Positions 25,318 through 34,480 of a DNA stretch of 64,000 nt are shown in pieces. The notes beneath the pieces are model-generated. The model made no database searches. It worked only from the letters and a program-made list of their open reading frames with translations, and was not told where the DNA came from. A program made the translations under genes and the position numbers. Origin of the DNA: Draconibacterium mangrovi (GTDB lineage Bacteria > Bacteroidota > Bacteroidia > Bacteroidales > Prolixibacteraceae); contig NZ_JAAAGB010000001.1 of assembly GCF_010586825.1 (NCBI RefSeq), positions 186,001-250,000 on the forward strand, given 5' to 3'. Numbering within the stretch: position 1 is the first letter of the stretch; the number at the start of each line of letters is the position of its first letter.

Positions 25318-28300
25318 TTAAAATTTAATGTTCACACCAAATGTATATGTACGTGGTGTTGGATATCGGCCGGTATCAAGACCTGTATAGAGCACACTTC
25401 CTTGTCCCACTTCAGGATCGCCATATTTGTTGTACGATGAAAAAGTAGCCAGGTTTTGTACTGAAGCATAAACGCGGGCACCAGACATTTTTAACGTTTT
25501 GGCGATATTGTTTGGTAAAGTATAACCAATCTGGATGTTACTTATCTTCAGGAAGTCACCTTTCTTAATCCATGCATCAGAAGTACGGGTATTGGCATTA
25601 AGGTCGGTAATTGATAAACGTGGATATGCTCCGTCGGTATTGGTTGGCGACCATGCATCAGCAACAACATCAGCTAAAATGTTTGAAACACAATCGTCAG
25701 ACGGTGTCATAGTAGTCAGTTTCATTGCCGAGTAAGAAAGAATATCCTGACCTAAAACTCCATACATATATACTGAGAAGTCCCAGTTTTTATAAGTCGC
25801 ATCAAGCATTAAACCGTAGTTCAGTTTTGGGAAACCGTTACCCAGAACGTCCATATCCTCTTCACTGATCTGACCATCATTGTTAATATCTACATATTTG
25901 AAATCGCCAGGCTGAGTTTGAGCTTCCTGGTAGTAATCGTAGCCATTAGCAACAGCAGCAGCATTTAACTGGTCAATTTCTGATTGATCAGAGAAAATAC
26001 CGGCAACTCTGTATCCGTAGAAAGAACCTACAGCATAACCTTCGCGGCAAATTGAGTGGTTATCCCAGCTAAGACCGCCACCAACAGCACCGACGTTACT
26101 ACCATCGTAGGTAGTACCTGAATTGGTATTGAATATATCTGAACCAGATTCAATAACTTTGTTTTTCAGCGATGAACCTGTCAAAGTTGCTCCAACATGC
26201 CAGTCTCTTCCGATGTTTGTATTATAATTAACACTGAATTCGAAACCCTTATTCTGAATTTCACCAAAGTTAGTGTACACAGTTGTAAAACCTGTAGAAG
26301 GACGCATTGTTTGGTAAATCAGCAAATCTTTTGCGGTACGTTCGAAATAGTCAGCTGTAATATTCAACTTGTTATCGTATAAGCCTAAATCAAGACCAAC
26401 GTTTACCTGTTCGTTGGTTTCCCACTTCAGGTTGGTATCGATTACACTTTGCTGAGCAAAACCATTTGCAGCAGAGCTACCCTGACTGCTCGATGAAATG
26501 CCATAGAAGTGATACAAATTACTTGCAGAACTTAGTTGTTCAACTGATAAATCGGTTGCACCACCTGCATTACCTGTACGTCCCCATCCTAAACGCAACT
26601 TAAGGTTGCTAACTACCGGCATGCTATCCATAAAGCTTTCTTCAGAAATACGCCATGCTAAAGCTGCTGATGGGAAAGATCCCCAACGATTACCTGCACC
26701 AAAGTTTGAAGAACCGTCGCGACGCATAGTTGCCGTTAAGATATAACGATCCTTAAGACTGTACATTGCCCTTCCATAATAAGATATGTAACGGGTTTGC
26801 AGGTTAAAAGCACCACCTGCAGTTTTCGAATCCAAGTCATTGGTTAAACCAATATCGCGGATATTAGATGCAGGGAAATCTTTTGCAGAAACATTTAGCC
26901 ACTGGCCATAACTCTTACTAACTGAATTACCAGCCATCAATGTAAGGTTATGAATATCGGTTTTATAATTGTATGTAAAGTAACTTTCAAGAGCCAAATC
27001 ATTGCCTTGAGAAGCATTCATTGAGAACTGTTCAGTCATATCCACACCGTACAGCTCAATTGATTCTCCATTGTTGTAACGGTACCTTAACGGAGTCCAG
27101 CTGTATCCATCGTTAGAAGTGAAGTTATACGAAGCAATTGATCTAAAAGACAAACCTTTGTAAAGATCAAGATTTATATAAGCACTTGCAAATACGCGGT
27201 TTGATTTTGATGGGTTGTCCAATTCCATTTGGCGGGCATATGGATTATCATAACCTTTACCAATTTCGTTAGCCACAGATGTTTGATAAAAAACACCATA
27301 CGTTCCATCCGGGTTGACTACGTTAGGACTGATGTATTCACCACCGTCACTAATATAGTCCATGGTAGGTGTAATAAATGCCATATCGCGTAAACTTGAA
27401 AGGTTGGTATTGTTTCCAAGAGCAGAGTTGCTACCCATCGATTCGGAGTGAACAAAGTTAACATCACCACCCACTTCAATAAAATCAGCTACATTTACTT
27501 TTACATTAGCACGCGAAGTTATACGCTCGTAGTAACTGTTTACAACAAGGCCTTCATTATCAAGGTAACCTAAAGAAAAATTGGCCTGTATTTTGTCTGT
27601 ACCACCCGATGCAGAAAGATTGTATTGCTGCTTAAGGGCCATCTGTGTCATTTCGTCCTGCCAGTTAATGGTTTTTCTTTTACCATCATATTGCGTATCC
27701 CAAATAGATAATACCGGAACACCTCCATCAGAGGCACGGGCACTACGAATCGATTCCGCATAGGTATCGGCATCTTGCACATCAAGAGTATATGGCAAGG
27801 TTTGTGCACCAAAGTTTGCTGAGAACTCAATTCGTGCCACACCTTTAGTACCATGTTTGGTGGTTACCATAATTACCCCATTCGCGCCACGTGCACCATA
27901 AATAGCAGTAGCCGAAGCATCTTTTAATACTTCAATACTTTCAATGTCGGCCGGGTTAAGGAAATTGGCGTTGGTACCAACCTGCACACCATCAACCACA
28001 TACAAAGGAGAAGCAGAACCATTAATGGTTGCAACCCCACGAATACGTATTGCAGCATTTGCATCAGGGGCACCATCTTGTGAGGTGACCATTACCCCAG
28101 CGGCAGCTCCCTTCAGACCTTGTGCGATGTTGGTTGGTGCTTTTCTCATCATTTCCTCGGTACTTACAGAAGCTACGGAACCTGAGATGTCACTCTTTTT
28201 AATTGTACCGTAACCAACTACTACAACCTCATCGATCCCAACCACATCGGGTTTCAATTCAATGTTAAAAGTGGTTTGCGTACCAATTTCAACTTTCTGA

Positions 28301-28551
28301 GGTTGCATACCTACAAAGCTAAATACAAGAACTTTTGATCCCTGAGGAACCTCCAGATCAAACTTACCATCAAAGTCGGTTACCGTACCAATAGTAGTCT
28401 CTTGTACAGTAACAGAAACACCCGGAATCGGACTTCCAGAATCATCAACTACAGTACCCTGCAAATTGATGTTTTGTCCAAAACCCCAGAGTGTTAAGAG
28501 CATCATAGGTAGCATTATAAGTGCAACCTGTAATAATTTGCCTTTTTTCAT
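25318..28551 (-). CDS. SusC/RagA family TonB-dependent outer-membrane transporter
   Basis: A 1077-residue TonB-dependent receptor. Residues 1-26 are the signal peptide; about 27-115 is a CarboxypepD_reg-like domain (GTVVDDSGSPIPGVSVTVQE); a DEVVVVGYG TonB-box-like motif precedes the plug domain (about 120-235, with YVVDGVQVG and ATAIYGARGANGVIMVTTK). The rest is the 22-strand barrel, ending TFGVNIKF with the aromatic last residue typical of outer-membrane proteins. It should import oligosaccharides delivered by the SusD partner. It lacks an N-terminal secretin/STN domain, so it is unlikely to signal directly to an anti-sigma factor. Confidence 0.96.
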   Translation of the reverse strand: MKKGKLLQVALIMLPMMLLTLWGFGQNINLQGTVVDDSGSPIPGVSVTVQETTIGTVTDFDGKFDLEVPQGSKVLVFSFVGMQPQKVEIGTQTTFNIELKPDVVGIDEVVVVGYGTIKKSDISGSVASVSTEEMMRKAPTNIAQGLKGAAAGVMVTSQDGAPDANAAIRIRGVATINGSASPLYVVDGVQVGTNANFLNPADIESIEVLKDASATAIYGARGANGVIMVTTKHGTKGVARIEFSANFGAQTLPYTLDVQDADTYAESIRSARASDGGVPVLSIWDTQYDGKRKTINWQDEMTQMALKQQYNLSASGGTDKIQANFSLGYLDNEGLVVNSYYERITSRANVKVNVADFIEVGGDVNFVHSESMGSNSALGNNTNLSSLRDMAFITPTMDYISDGGEYISPNVVNPDGTYGVFYQTSVANEIGKGYDNPYARQMELDNPSKSNRVFASAYINLDLYKGLSFRSIASYNFTSNDGYSWTPLRYRYNNGESIELYGVDMTEQFSMNASQGNDLALESYFTYNYKTDIHNLTLMAGNSVSKSYGQWLNVSAKDFPASNIRDIGLTNDLDSKTAGGAFNLQTRYISYYGRAMYSLKDRYILTATMRRDGSSNFGAGNRWGSFPSAALAWRISEESFMDSMPVVSNLKLRLGWGRTGNAGGATDLSVEQLSSASNLYHFYGISSSSQGSSAANGFAQQSVIDTNLKWETNEQVNVGLDLGLYDNKLNITADYFERTAKDLLIYQTMRPSTGFTTVYTNFGEIQNKGFEFSVNYNTNIGRDWHVGATLTGSSLKNKVIESGSDIFNTNSGTTYDGSNVGAVGGGLSWDNHSICREGYAVGSFYGYRVAGIFSDQSEIDQLNAAAVANGYDYYQEAQTQPGDFKYVDINNDGQISEEDMDVLGNGFPKLNYGLMLDATYKNWDFSVYMYGVLGQDILSYSAMKLTTMTPSDDCVSNILADVVADAWSPTNTDGAYPRLSITDLNANTRTSDAWIKKGDFLKISNIQIGYTLPNNIAKTLKMSGARVYASVQNLATFSSYNKYGDPEVGQGSVLYTGLDTGRYPTPRTYTFGVNIKF

Positions 28552-28614
28552 AAATAAATAGTTTTGATTAATAAATTGGAATTAAGTCTAAGACGAAAGT
28601 GGTTATTTATACAG

Positions 28615-28644
28615 GCGAAATACACCCTTAAAATAGTCCTCCAA
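28615..28644 (-). promoter_or_regulatory. Candidate Bacteroidetes promoter for susC-susD
   Basis: On the minus strand TTG (28642-28644) is followed after 19 bases by TATTTCGC (28615-28622), six of eight matches to TAnnTTTG. It lies 64 bases upstream of the SusC start. Confidence 0.35.
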
Positions 28645-29403
28645 CCTCTTAGTTATATTTTCGTTCATTCTGAGTTTTATCTGATGACAGGATTTTATGC
28701 ATCACCAACTTCACACCGTGCGTTCAACTAAATCTTTTTAAACTTTGGTGCTTATTGAAATTTTCAGAAAAACAGTAGTGATAAATTCGATGCGAAAAGT
28801 TGAAACCACAGTCTTTCGTTCTACTTCATTAAACACACATAATTTGCACAATGGTTAAATGGTGTTAAGCATAACCCCCAATCAGTACAAATCAGGTGAA
28901 CGACAATATGCACGAATTAAACCTAGGTATATGTATCACTTTTCCAACAATTTTGGATAATCGCAAATCACAAGCGAAATTTGTATTCGGAAAGAATACG
29001 GCTAAGGATAATAGTTTTTTACAGTCCATTATTTCAAGTTTGAATATCGTTTGTTAGTAATTGTCAAAACTACATTATCAGTATAAAAATGACTTATAAT
29101 TTTAGATAAATTAGTTTTAAGTTTAGATAAATATCTTACTTCCAAAAGAATAAAAACAGCATTCGTACATAGCATTTAAACAATGTATTTAGCGCTTGCG
29201 ATTAGGCAAATACATCAACCAAATACCTAATACAAACAAATCTCAAACTACTGTATTAGTGCTTCTTAAGACCATTTCAAATAATTACAAATTGTAACTA
29301 GCTGTAGTAATACAATATGTATTATTTGTTCAAAACATATGATCTGTTTATTTTTAATCCAATATTCCTTTCCTCTATTCATTTTTAGCTCCAGAGGTAC
29401 TTA

Positions 29404-29433
29404 TTGTAATAATTACAATTTTTTATAAATTTG
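29404..29433 (+). promoter_or_regulatory. Strong Bacteroidetes sigma-70 promoter for the GH9 gene
   Basis: TTG at 29404-29406, a 19-base spacer and TAAATTTG at 29426-29433 match the Bacteroidetes consensus TTTG-N19-TAnnTTTG completely in the -7 box. Transcription would start near 29438 and leave a leader of about 58 bases. Confidence 0.65.
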
Positions 29434-29495
29434 TTAAGTAGAAGAAATTAATGAATCTGATTACAATAATAAACCAACAACCTAAAAGCTGAATT

Positions 29496-32012
29496 ATGAA
29501 GAAATTTTCTTTCCTTTTCTATTTTCTGGTAGTACTTTTTACCACGAACCTCAAAGCCCAGGAATTTAAACTTATATCATCCGGATATTTCCAAAACCAT
29601 GGCGTGGATGTAATGGCCTTCGACGATATTTATCCTGAAGGACACCAGGGCGGTGTATCATTGATTATGCATGGAAACCGCGTTGCCACCAACGGCGATA
29701 TCAGGCTGGAACCCACTCCCGGACAATGGCAACCCGTACCGAAACAACACGACCGTGTTACGAACCAGGATAAAAATACGATTACCGCATATTTGAGTTT
29801 TCCCGACTCATCGCGCCACATTACCGGCTTTAACCCTATGGTTTACCCCGATCTGCAGTTAAATTACACCGTAAATGTTGAAGGCAAAGGCAGCTCAGTT
29901 ATCGTTACCATTGACCTGGAGCAACCCGTTCCGCAAAATTACCTGGGGAAAGTGGGTTTTAATATGGAACTGTTTCCGGGAGCATTATTCGGTAAACCCT
30001 GGATTATGGACGATGAAACGGGAATTTTTCCGCAACAACCCAATGGGCCAACCCGTTACGAACCTTCGCATTACAACAATCCGGGGAATTTTAATCCGGA
30101 AGGAAAAGCCTCAGCCGAACACCTTGCCGGAGAAGGATATAGCCCGATAATTGCCGACGATATTGTTGCCGAGCCTTATGCTCAGGGGCACCACTTTGTG
30201 GTACGCCCCGACGATCCTTACGGAAAATTCAGCATTGAAAGTGAGGGAGCTGCCTTAAAGTTATACGACGGCCGTATGAATCACAACAATGGCTGGTTTG
30301 TTGTACGAAGCGAAATTCCCGCAGGAAAAACAAAAGAGGCAATAAAATGGATCATTACACCTAATGTGGTAGCAGACTGGCAGTATATGCCGGTTGTTCA
30401 AACTTCGCAAATTGGCTATCACAGCAATCAACAAAAAACAGCTATTATTGAACTCGATAAACGCACCGAAAAAACAGAGACTCCGGCGCTGTTCAAAATT
30501 ACCGCTTCGGGAGAAGAAGAAGTACTCAATAAATCAGGTGAAGAATGGGGACAATTTTTGCGCTACAACTACCTGAAGTTCGATTTCTCGGAAATAAATG
30601 ACCCCGGTCTTTACCAGGTGCGATACGGTAATTCTGCTTCTCCGGTTTTTCGGATTGATGATGCGGTTTACGATCGCGGAGTCTGGCAACCGGTATTGGA
30701 ATATTTCTTACCCGTACAGATGTGTCACATGCGAGTAAACGAGAAATACCGTGTTTGGCACGACGACTGCCATATGGATGATGCGCAAATGGCTCCGGTT
30801 AATTTTAACCACATTGATGGCTATGTACAAGGAGAATCCACTTTAACTGATTATTCGCCCGGCGATATGGTGCCCGGATTAAATATTGGTGGCTGGCACG
30901 ATGCCGGCGACTTCGACCTGCGGGTTGAATCACAGGCTGGCGAAACGTACATTCTGGCACTGGCCTACGAAGCATTTAGGGTGGATTATGATGTAACTTC
31001 CATCGATCAGCAAAAACGAATTACAGAAATTCATCAGCCCGATGGGAAAGCCGACATCCTTCAACAAATTGAAAACGGTGCTCTTACTGTTATTGGCGGA
31101 TACCGCGCCCTTGGCCGTCTTTACCGCGGAATAATTTGTAATAACCTAAGACAATATGTAATGCTGAGCGACGCAGCGGCAATGACTGACAACGAAGCGG
31201 GCAACGACGACGACCGCTGGGTATTTACCGAAGATAATCCATACCGCGAATTAACCACTGCTGCACAGATGGCAGCCACAGCAAGGGTGCTTAAAGACTT
31301 TAACGATACGCTCAGCGCGCAGGCTCTTGATTGTGCCAAAACCTTATTTGAGATTACAGATGCAAGCGGACGTTCGAAATCGGCAAAAATACACGCAGCA
31401 ACCGAACTATTCATTACTACCGGCGATGACGTTTATAAGGATTACCTGCTTTCCGAAACCGAATTAATTACAAAAGCTATTGGATTTGTTGGATGGTACA
31501 TTGGCCGCGCCGAAAAAAAGATCAATGACCCTGCTTTTACCCAAGCGATCAGAGAAGCCATGAACGGGCTAAACGATCAAATAAAAAAACAAGGTGCCGA
31601 AACTCCATACGGAATTCCTTATCGTCCGCGTGTCTGGGGTGCCGGTTGGGATATTCAGTCATTCGGTTTCAGGCAATACTTTTTGCATACCGCCTACCCC
31701 GATATTTTTAGCTCAGAATACATTTACAATGCACTCAATTTTATTTTGGGTTGTCATCCGGGCTCCAATACTTCTTCGTTTGCTTCGGGAATTGGTGCGC
31801 GCTCGGCAACTGTTGGTTATGGTTTAAATCGCGCCGACTGGTCGTACATTCCGGGTGGCGTTGTGTCGGGCACGGCACTTATTCGCCCCGATTTCCCGGA
31901 ACTGCTTGAATTTCCGTACCTGTGGCAACAGGTTGAATACGTGCTTGGTGGCGGCTCGTCGCATTATATGTTTTTGGCTTTGGCGGCTCAACAGCTACTG
32001 GCCGAAGAATAA
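29496..32012 (+). CDS. GH9 endoglucanase-type enzyme with N-terminal sandwich domains
   Basis: A secreted 838-residue protein with signal peptide 1-21 (LKAQ). Residues about 25-290 form a beta-rich domain that I do not recognise. Residues about 298-375 match the CelD_N Ig-like domain (VVQTSQIGYHSNQQKTAII) that precedes GH9 catalytic domains. The catalytic (alpha/alpha)6 barrel follows, with the base pair Asp469 and Asp472 in GGWHDAGDFD and a likely acid Glu814 in WQQVEYVLGG. GH9 enzymes cut beta-1,4-glucan, xyloglucan or mixed-linkage glucan. It has its own strong promoter and is the only plus-strand hydrolase in the window, next to an uncharacterised secreted protein. Confidence 0.88.
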   Translation: MKKFSFLFYFLVVLFTTNLKAQEFKLISSGYFQNHGVDVMAFDDIYPEGHQGGVSLIMHGNRVATNGDIRLEPTPGQWQPVPKQHDRVTNQDKNTITAYLSFPDSSRHITGFNPMVYPDLQLNYTVNVEGKGSSVIVTIDLEQPVPQNYLGKVGFNMELFPGALFGKPWIMDDETGIFPQQPNGPTRYEPSHYNNPGNFNPEGKASAEHLAGEGYSPIIADDIVAEPYAQGHHFVVRPDDPYGKFSIESEGAALKLYDGRMNHNNGWFVVRSEIPAGKTKEAIKWIITPNVVADWQYMPVVQTSQIGYHSNQQKTAIIELDKRTEKTETPALFKITASGEEEVLNKSGEEWGQFLRYNYLKFDFSEINDPGLYQVRYGNSASPVFRIDDAVYDRGVWQPVLEYFLPVQMCHMRVNEKYRVWHDDCHMDDAQMAPVNFNHIDGYVQGESTLTDYSPGDMVPGLNIGGWHDAGDFDLRVESQAGETYILALAYEAFRVDYDVTSIDQQKRITEIHQPDGKADILQQIENGALTVIGGYRALGRLYRGIICNNLRQYVMLSDAAAMTDNEAGNDDDRWVFTEDNPYRELTTAAQMAATARVLKDFNDTLSAQALDCAKTLFEITDASGRSKSAKIHAATELFITTGDDVYKDYLLSETELITKAIGFVGWYIGRAEKKINDPAFTQAIREAMNGLNDQIKKQGAETPYGIPYRPRVWGAGWDIQSFGFRQYFLHTAYPDIFSSEYIYNALNFILGCHPGSNTSSFASGIGARSATVGYGLNRADWSYIPGGVVSGTALIRPDFPELLEFPYLWQQVEYVLGGGSSHYMFLALAAQQLLAEE

Positions 32013-32125
32013 GCGGAATATTAGCTGAGATATAAAATTCAACGACAAAACTTTGAGAGCGAAGTTTTAATCATTATACGAAAAACGGACCGATGTAAAA
32101 TTTTTGAAACCAATAAAAACCTACT

Positions 32126-34006
32126 ATGAAACGAATTATTATTTTACTTGTACTGGCTGGTATGACTCTACTTTCGCAGGCCGGAAATTACAAAAATTAT
32201 AAAGTGTCGGTGTATGTCCGGGCTTATGAAGTGGAAAAGATGAAAGACCTGAATTGGCTCGACTCTACCTGGACCATCATTTCGAACCAGATAAAAATCG
32301 ACAAAATTTACCTGGAAACCCATCGCGATTTGCTGATTGTTCCTGATGAAACACTGGAGCAGGCAAAACAATATTTTTTGGACAAAGGACTGGAAGTTGG
32401 AGGAGGAATTACATACACCATTGATGAATCGAACAATTTTGAAACCTTTTGCTATTCCAATCCTGAACACCGGGAAATAGTGCAGCAGATTGCCGAACAC
32501 ACCGCCCGTTATTTTGATGATTTTATTCTCGACGATTTCTTTTTCACCAGCTGTAAATCCGATATCGAAATTGAGGCAAAAGGCGACATGAGCTGGACGG
32601 AGTACCGAACAAAGCTAATGACCAAAGCGGGAAAAGAACTGGTTCTGGATCCGGCGAAAAAAGTTAATCCCAATGTTAAAGTGATTATTAAATACCCCAA
32701 CTGGTACGATCATTTTCAGGGATTGGGATTCGATCTGCAAAACGGGCCACACCTGTTTGATGGCGTGTGGACAGGCACAGAAACCCGCGACCCTTCATCT
32801 GCTCAGCATCTGCAAAACTACCTCAGTTACAATATTATTCGCTATTTCGACAACTTACGTCCGGGCTACAACTTTGGCGGTTGGGTTGATGCCGGCGGAT
32901 CGAACATGGGAATGGACCGCTACGCTGAACAACTTTGGTTAACCATGTTTGCCAAAGCGCCCGAGATTATGTTATTTGCCTATAACCAACTAACCGGCGT
33001 GCAACTGCGCCCCGAAATTCACCGGAAACAATGGCAAGGCACGGGAACCAGTTTTGATTACGACGAGATGATGAAACCCGTTCAATTGCCCGATTGTACA
33101 ACTGTAACACCGTCGACCTTAGCACGTGTGGCCGGTGTAGCTTTGGAACAAGCTGATGAAGTTGTTGGCCAACTGGGCAAACCAATCGGAATTAAATCAT
33201 ATAAACCTTATCATTCGCTGGGCGACGATTTCCTGCAGAATTACCTCGGAATGATTGGTCTGCCCATGGACATGTATTCCGAATTTTCTGAAGACCAGAA
33301 AGTAATACTGCTAACCGAGCAAGCCAAGTACGATAGCGATATTGTAAACAAAATGAAAAAGCAGTTACAGAAAGGCGGCGATATCGTAATTACCAGCGGC
33401 TTACTTAAAGCCATACAAAACGACATTGCCGATATTGTAGAATTACGTGCAGGAGACAAAGACGCACTGGTTAACGATTTTGGCTTCTTCGGAAAAGCCG
33501 AAAAAGACATCCTTATTACACAGGTGCAGTATCAAACCAACGATGCCTGGGAAATTGTTAGCGCTGGACGTCCGCTGACAAATGGCGTTAGCGGTTATCC
33601 AATGCTGCTTAGGGGCCAGTATTCAAAGGGAAACCTGTATGTTATAACAATCCCCAACGATTTTGGTAACCTTTACGATTTGCCCGACGGAGTTTTGAAT
33701 GTATTTCGCCAGGTATTGAGCAAAGATTTGGGAATGTACATCGAGGGACCGGCCAAAGTAAGCTTGTTTGTTTACGACAATAATACATTTATAATTGAAT
33801 CGTTTTTGGATGAACCGGTAACCATTCAACTGGTTAGCGCCGAAGATATTTTCGCCATCTCCGATATTTCCGAAGGAGTTACTATTGAAAAACTGCCCGA
33901 AGAAACACCAAGCTTCTTTAGCCGCAGAATGAGAGGGCCTGAAAAGACCAGTAAATTCAGGGTTACTTTAATGCCACATTCATACCGTATTTTTAAGAAA
34001 AATTGA
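32126..34006 (+). CDS. Secreted protein of unknown function, possible TIM-barrel glycosidase
   Basis: I do not recognise this 626-residue protein. It has a signal peptide (MKRIIILLVLAGMTLLSQAG). The first 370 residues alternate strands and helices like a (beta/alpha)8 barrel: KIYLETHRD, the acidic FDDFILDDFFFTSCKSD at about 128-147, VKVIIKYPNW, and HLFDGVWTGTETRD. The DDF and Glu/Asp clusters at strand ends resemble active sites of retaining or inverting glycosidases. The C-terminal part (about 380-626) looks like a flavodoxin-like plus beta domain. It follows the GH9 gene by 113 bases and probably shares its transcript, so a role on the same glucan or xyloglucan substrate is plausible. Confidence 0.7.
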   Translation: MKRIIILLVLAGMTLLSQAGNYKNYKVSVYVRAYEVEKMKDLNWLDSTWTIISNQIKIDKIYLETHRDLLIVPDETLEQAKQYFLDKGLEVGGGITYTIDESNNFETFCYSNPEHREIVQQIAEHTARYFDDFILDDFFFTSCKSDIEIEAKGDMSWTEYRTKLMTKAGKELVLDPAKKVNPNVKVIIKYPNWYDHFQGLGFDLQNGPHLFDGVWTGTETRDPSSAQHLQNYLSYNIIRYFDNLRPGYNFGGWVDAGGSNMGMDRYAEQLWLTMFAKAPEIMLFAYNQLTGVQLRPEIHRKQWQGTGTSFDYDEMMKPVQLPDCTTVTPSTLARVAGVALEQADEVVGQLGKPIGIKSYKPYHSLGDDFLQNYLGMIGLPMDMYSEFSEDQKVILLTEQAKYDSDIVNKMKKQLQKGGDIVITSGLLKAIQNDIADIVELRAGDKDALVNDFGFFGKAEKDILITQVQYQTNDAWEIVSAGRPLTNGVSGYPMLLRGQYSKGNLYVITIPNDFGNLYDLPDGVLNVFRQVLSKDLGMYIEGPAKVSLFVYDNNTFIIESFLDEPVTIQLVSAEDIFAISDISEGVTIEKLPEETPSFFSRRMRGPEKTSKFRVTLMPHSYRIFKKN

Positions 34007-34416
34007 GGTACAGCGTTTTAGAAAAGCTGATTTTTAGAAAAAAAGACCAGAACACCAGTGTTATCGATGCTTTCAACAAGTGCGGAGAAGGCCGTTTTTG
34101 TGTAAAAATGCTACTCTCCGCACTTAAAGGGGGCCATTCTATTGAAAAAGTATTGCCCTTTGCATGTAAAGAAGGCTATTCTGTTGAAAAAGTACTGCCC
34201 TTTGCATGCAAAGAGGACCATTTTATTGAGAAAGTACTACCCTTTGCACAACTATTCAGGAGTTTGCACTTTCAGGCGTTCAAAAACTTCCCCGGCTGTC
34301 AACTATTGTGTAGAATGCAGGAACAGCCTGCAAAGCCAACAGCCAAAAACAAAGAAGATTGGTTACAACTTTGGCTTCACCAAAAAAAAATCAGTATTGA
34401 CAATAATGATTGTTAA
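34003..34416 (+). CDS. Possible small repeat protein (42-base repeat locus 2)
   Basis: An open frame of 137 codons starting at TTG over the stop of the upstream gene; an ATG at 34108 would give about 103 codons. It reads in phase through the repeats as KMLLSALKGGHSIE, KVLPFACKEGYSVE, KVLPFACKEDHFIE and KVLPFAQ, then a tail with QAFKNFPG. The 14-residue period and core match the frame at 22976-23221. No known domain is seen and the tail overlaps a terminator, so coding status is doubtful. Confidence 0.25.
   Translation: MRYSVLEKLIFRKKDQNTSVIDAFNKCGEGRFCVKMLLSALKGGHSIEKVLPFACKEGYSVEKVLPFACKEDHFIEKVLPFAQLFRSLHFQAFKNFPGCQLLCRMQEQPAKPTAKNKEDWLQLWLHQKKISIDNNDC
34078..34125. repeat. Inverted repeat (11-base arms)
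   Basis: Perfect arms AAGTGCGGAGA (34078-34088) and TCTCCGCACTT (34115-34125) enclose 26 bases. It lies about 70 bases after the stop of the unknown secreted protein and overlaps the first repeat unit of locus 2. There is no T run, so a classic terminator is not supported; it may be a transcript-end hairpin. Confidence 0.6.
34105..34272 (+). repeat. 42-base tandem repeat array, locus 2 (four units)
   Basis: Units begin at 34105, 34147, 34189 and 34231, each 42 bases long; the first and last are degenerate. The best unit carries the perfect 14-base palindrome CTTTGCATGCAAAG at its centre. The core AAAGTnCTnCC...GCATGC matches the minus strand of locus 1 at 23.1 kb, so the two arrays belong to one family. 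Confidence 0.85.
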
Positions 34417-34433
34417 TCAAATGTCAATACTGA
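34382..34433 (-). terminator. Strong terminator of the MFS/oxidoreductase operon
   Basis: A 12-base perfect inverted repeat TCAGTATTGACA (34391-34402) / TGTCAATACTGA (34422-34433), with a second small stem TGATTGTTAATCA in its loop. On the minus strand it is followed by nine T (34382-34390). It lies 48 bases downstream of the MFS gene stop. Confidence 0.85.
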
Positions 34434-34480
34434 TGTAGAACTAACTAAACTAATCAAACTATTTAAGTCAAGTATTTTTT

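Larger units (their letters stand above)
28552..29495. other. Long divergent intergenic region between susC-like and GH9 genes
   Basis: Nearly 950 AT-rich bases with no credible gene. It contains a candidate promoter for the SusCD operon near its left end and a very good promoter for the GH9 gene near its right end. The middle (about 28700-29390) shows no frame, tRNA or strong hairpin that I can support; its length suggests binding sites for regulators or long leaders. Confidence 0.6.

Noticed and set aside
34078-34125. Rho-independent terminator for the unknown secreted protein gene
   Set aside because: The 11-base stem is perfect, but the loop is 26 bases and no T run follows, so it is listed only as an inverted repeat.
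34003-34416. A firm protein-coding gene for the second repeat locus
   Set aside because: The only early start is a TTG inside the previous stop, and the end runs into the terminator hairpin of the opposite operon, so it is listed only as a low-confidence possibility.
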